Source: Uruburuella testudinis
GTDB taxonomy: Bacteria > Pseudomonadota > Gammaproteobacteria > Burkholderiales > Neisseriaceae
Assembly (NCBI RefSeq): GCF_022870865.1
Contig: NZ_CP091508.1
Location: 2,232,001-2,296,000, forward strand
Length of the DNA stretch: 64,000 nucleotides
Direction of reading: 5' to 3'
Below the pieces are notes generated by a model, which worked only from the letters and a program-made list of their open reading frames with translations, was not told the origin of the DNA and ran no database searches. Of this stretch, positions 63,867 to 64,000 are shown in pieces. Both the position numbers and the translations under genes were made by a program. How positions within the stretch are numbered: position 1 is the first letter of the stretch; each line of letters opens with the position of its first letter.

Positions 63867-64000
63867 ATTATAATCGAATTTGCTCAAAATTTAATGTTGC
63901 GTATACATTTTAAAAAATCGCCTGACAGCACCGAGATGCGCCGACCGGCTTTTCAAACCGCCATTATTTGTTTTTACTGCCAACAGCTTATCAATTAGCA

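Overview
The window looks like a chromosomal segment of a Neisseria species or a close relative in the Neisseriaceae. It is saturated with the 12-mer DNA uptake sequence AGGCCGTCTGAA (the AG-DUS dialect), often as inverted pairs that serve as terminators, with a minority of ATGCCGTCTGAA. It carries a Neisseria-type arrangement of comE next to an rRNA operon, and typical neisserial housekeeping genes (bamD/comL, rluD, mpl, hflX, psd, relA, ptsN-hprK-rapZ, hemB, ubiA).

Region 1 (1-15.9 kb) is a gene-dense accessory block. It holds an ArsR regulator with a DsbA-like thiol oxidoreductase and an esterase; a PaiB-like FMN protein; a LysR regulator divergent from two SDR reductases and an aldehyde dehydrogenase; a LysR regulator divergent from a convincing D-tartrate dehydratase; a LysR regulator divergent from an alpha/beta hydrolase-nitroreductase-MdaB operon; a KefC-type antiporter; and a thioredoxin. 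Visible dyads sit in front of most of these units. Unusually, this block also carries 15 exact copies of the Pasteurellaceae uptake 9-mer AAGTGCGGT, several fused directly to a DUS; I found none in the remaining 48 kb.

Region 2 (16-34.9 kb) is mostly housekeeping: an MscS-type channel, an orphan amino-acid ABC ATPase, ksgA, a DedA/YqaA membrane protein, an orphan ABC binding lipoprotein, cytochrome c', an SDR, a zur-like gene overlapping a COG0523 metallochaperone, yegP, psd, hflX, a zinc alcohol dehydrogenase, mutY, grxB and relA. Its gaps are filled with three dispersed repeat families, called A, B and C here. Family A is MITE-like, about 165 bp with terminal inverted repeats at CTAG targets. 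Family B has nested palindromes. Family C is bounded by ACCCATTCACAAAA and its complement.

Region 3 (34.9-48.2 kb) holds a 1.5-kb tandem array of about 267-bp DUS-containing units behind relA, an IS3-family element inserted between the arms of a DUS hairpin, gldA, small secreted or membrane proteins, mpl, brnQ, pgeF, rluD and bamD (whose start codons overlap on opposite strands), and an IS630-family element split by an A8 frameshift site.

Region 4 (48.6-54.7 kb) is comE followed by a complete rRNA operon on the minus strand (16S-tRNA-Ile-tRNA-Ala-23S-5S) with promoter, boxA sites and terminator. Region 5 (55-64 kb) has hemB, rluB, scpB, a small lipoprotein, rbgA, a decayed gene, the rapZ/hprK/ptsN cluster and ubiA.

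All calls come from reading the sequence and the proteins. No database search was run, and product names rest on recognised motifs and remembered family sequences.
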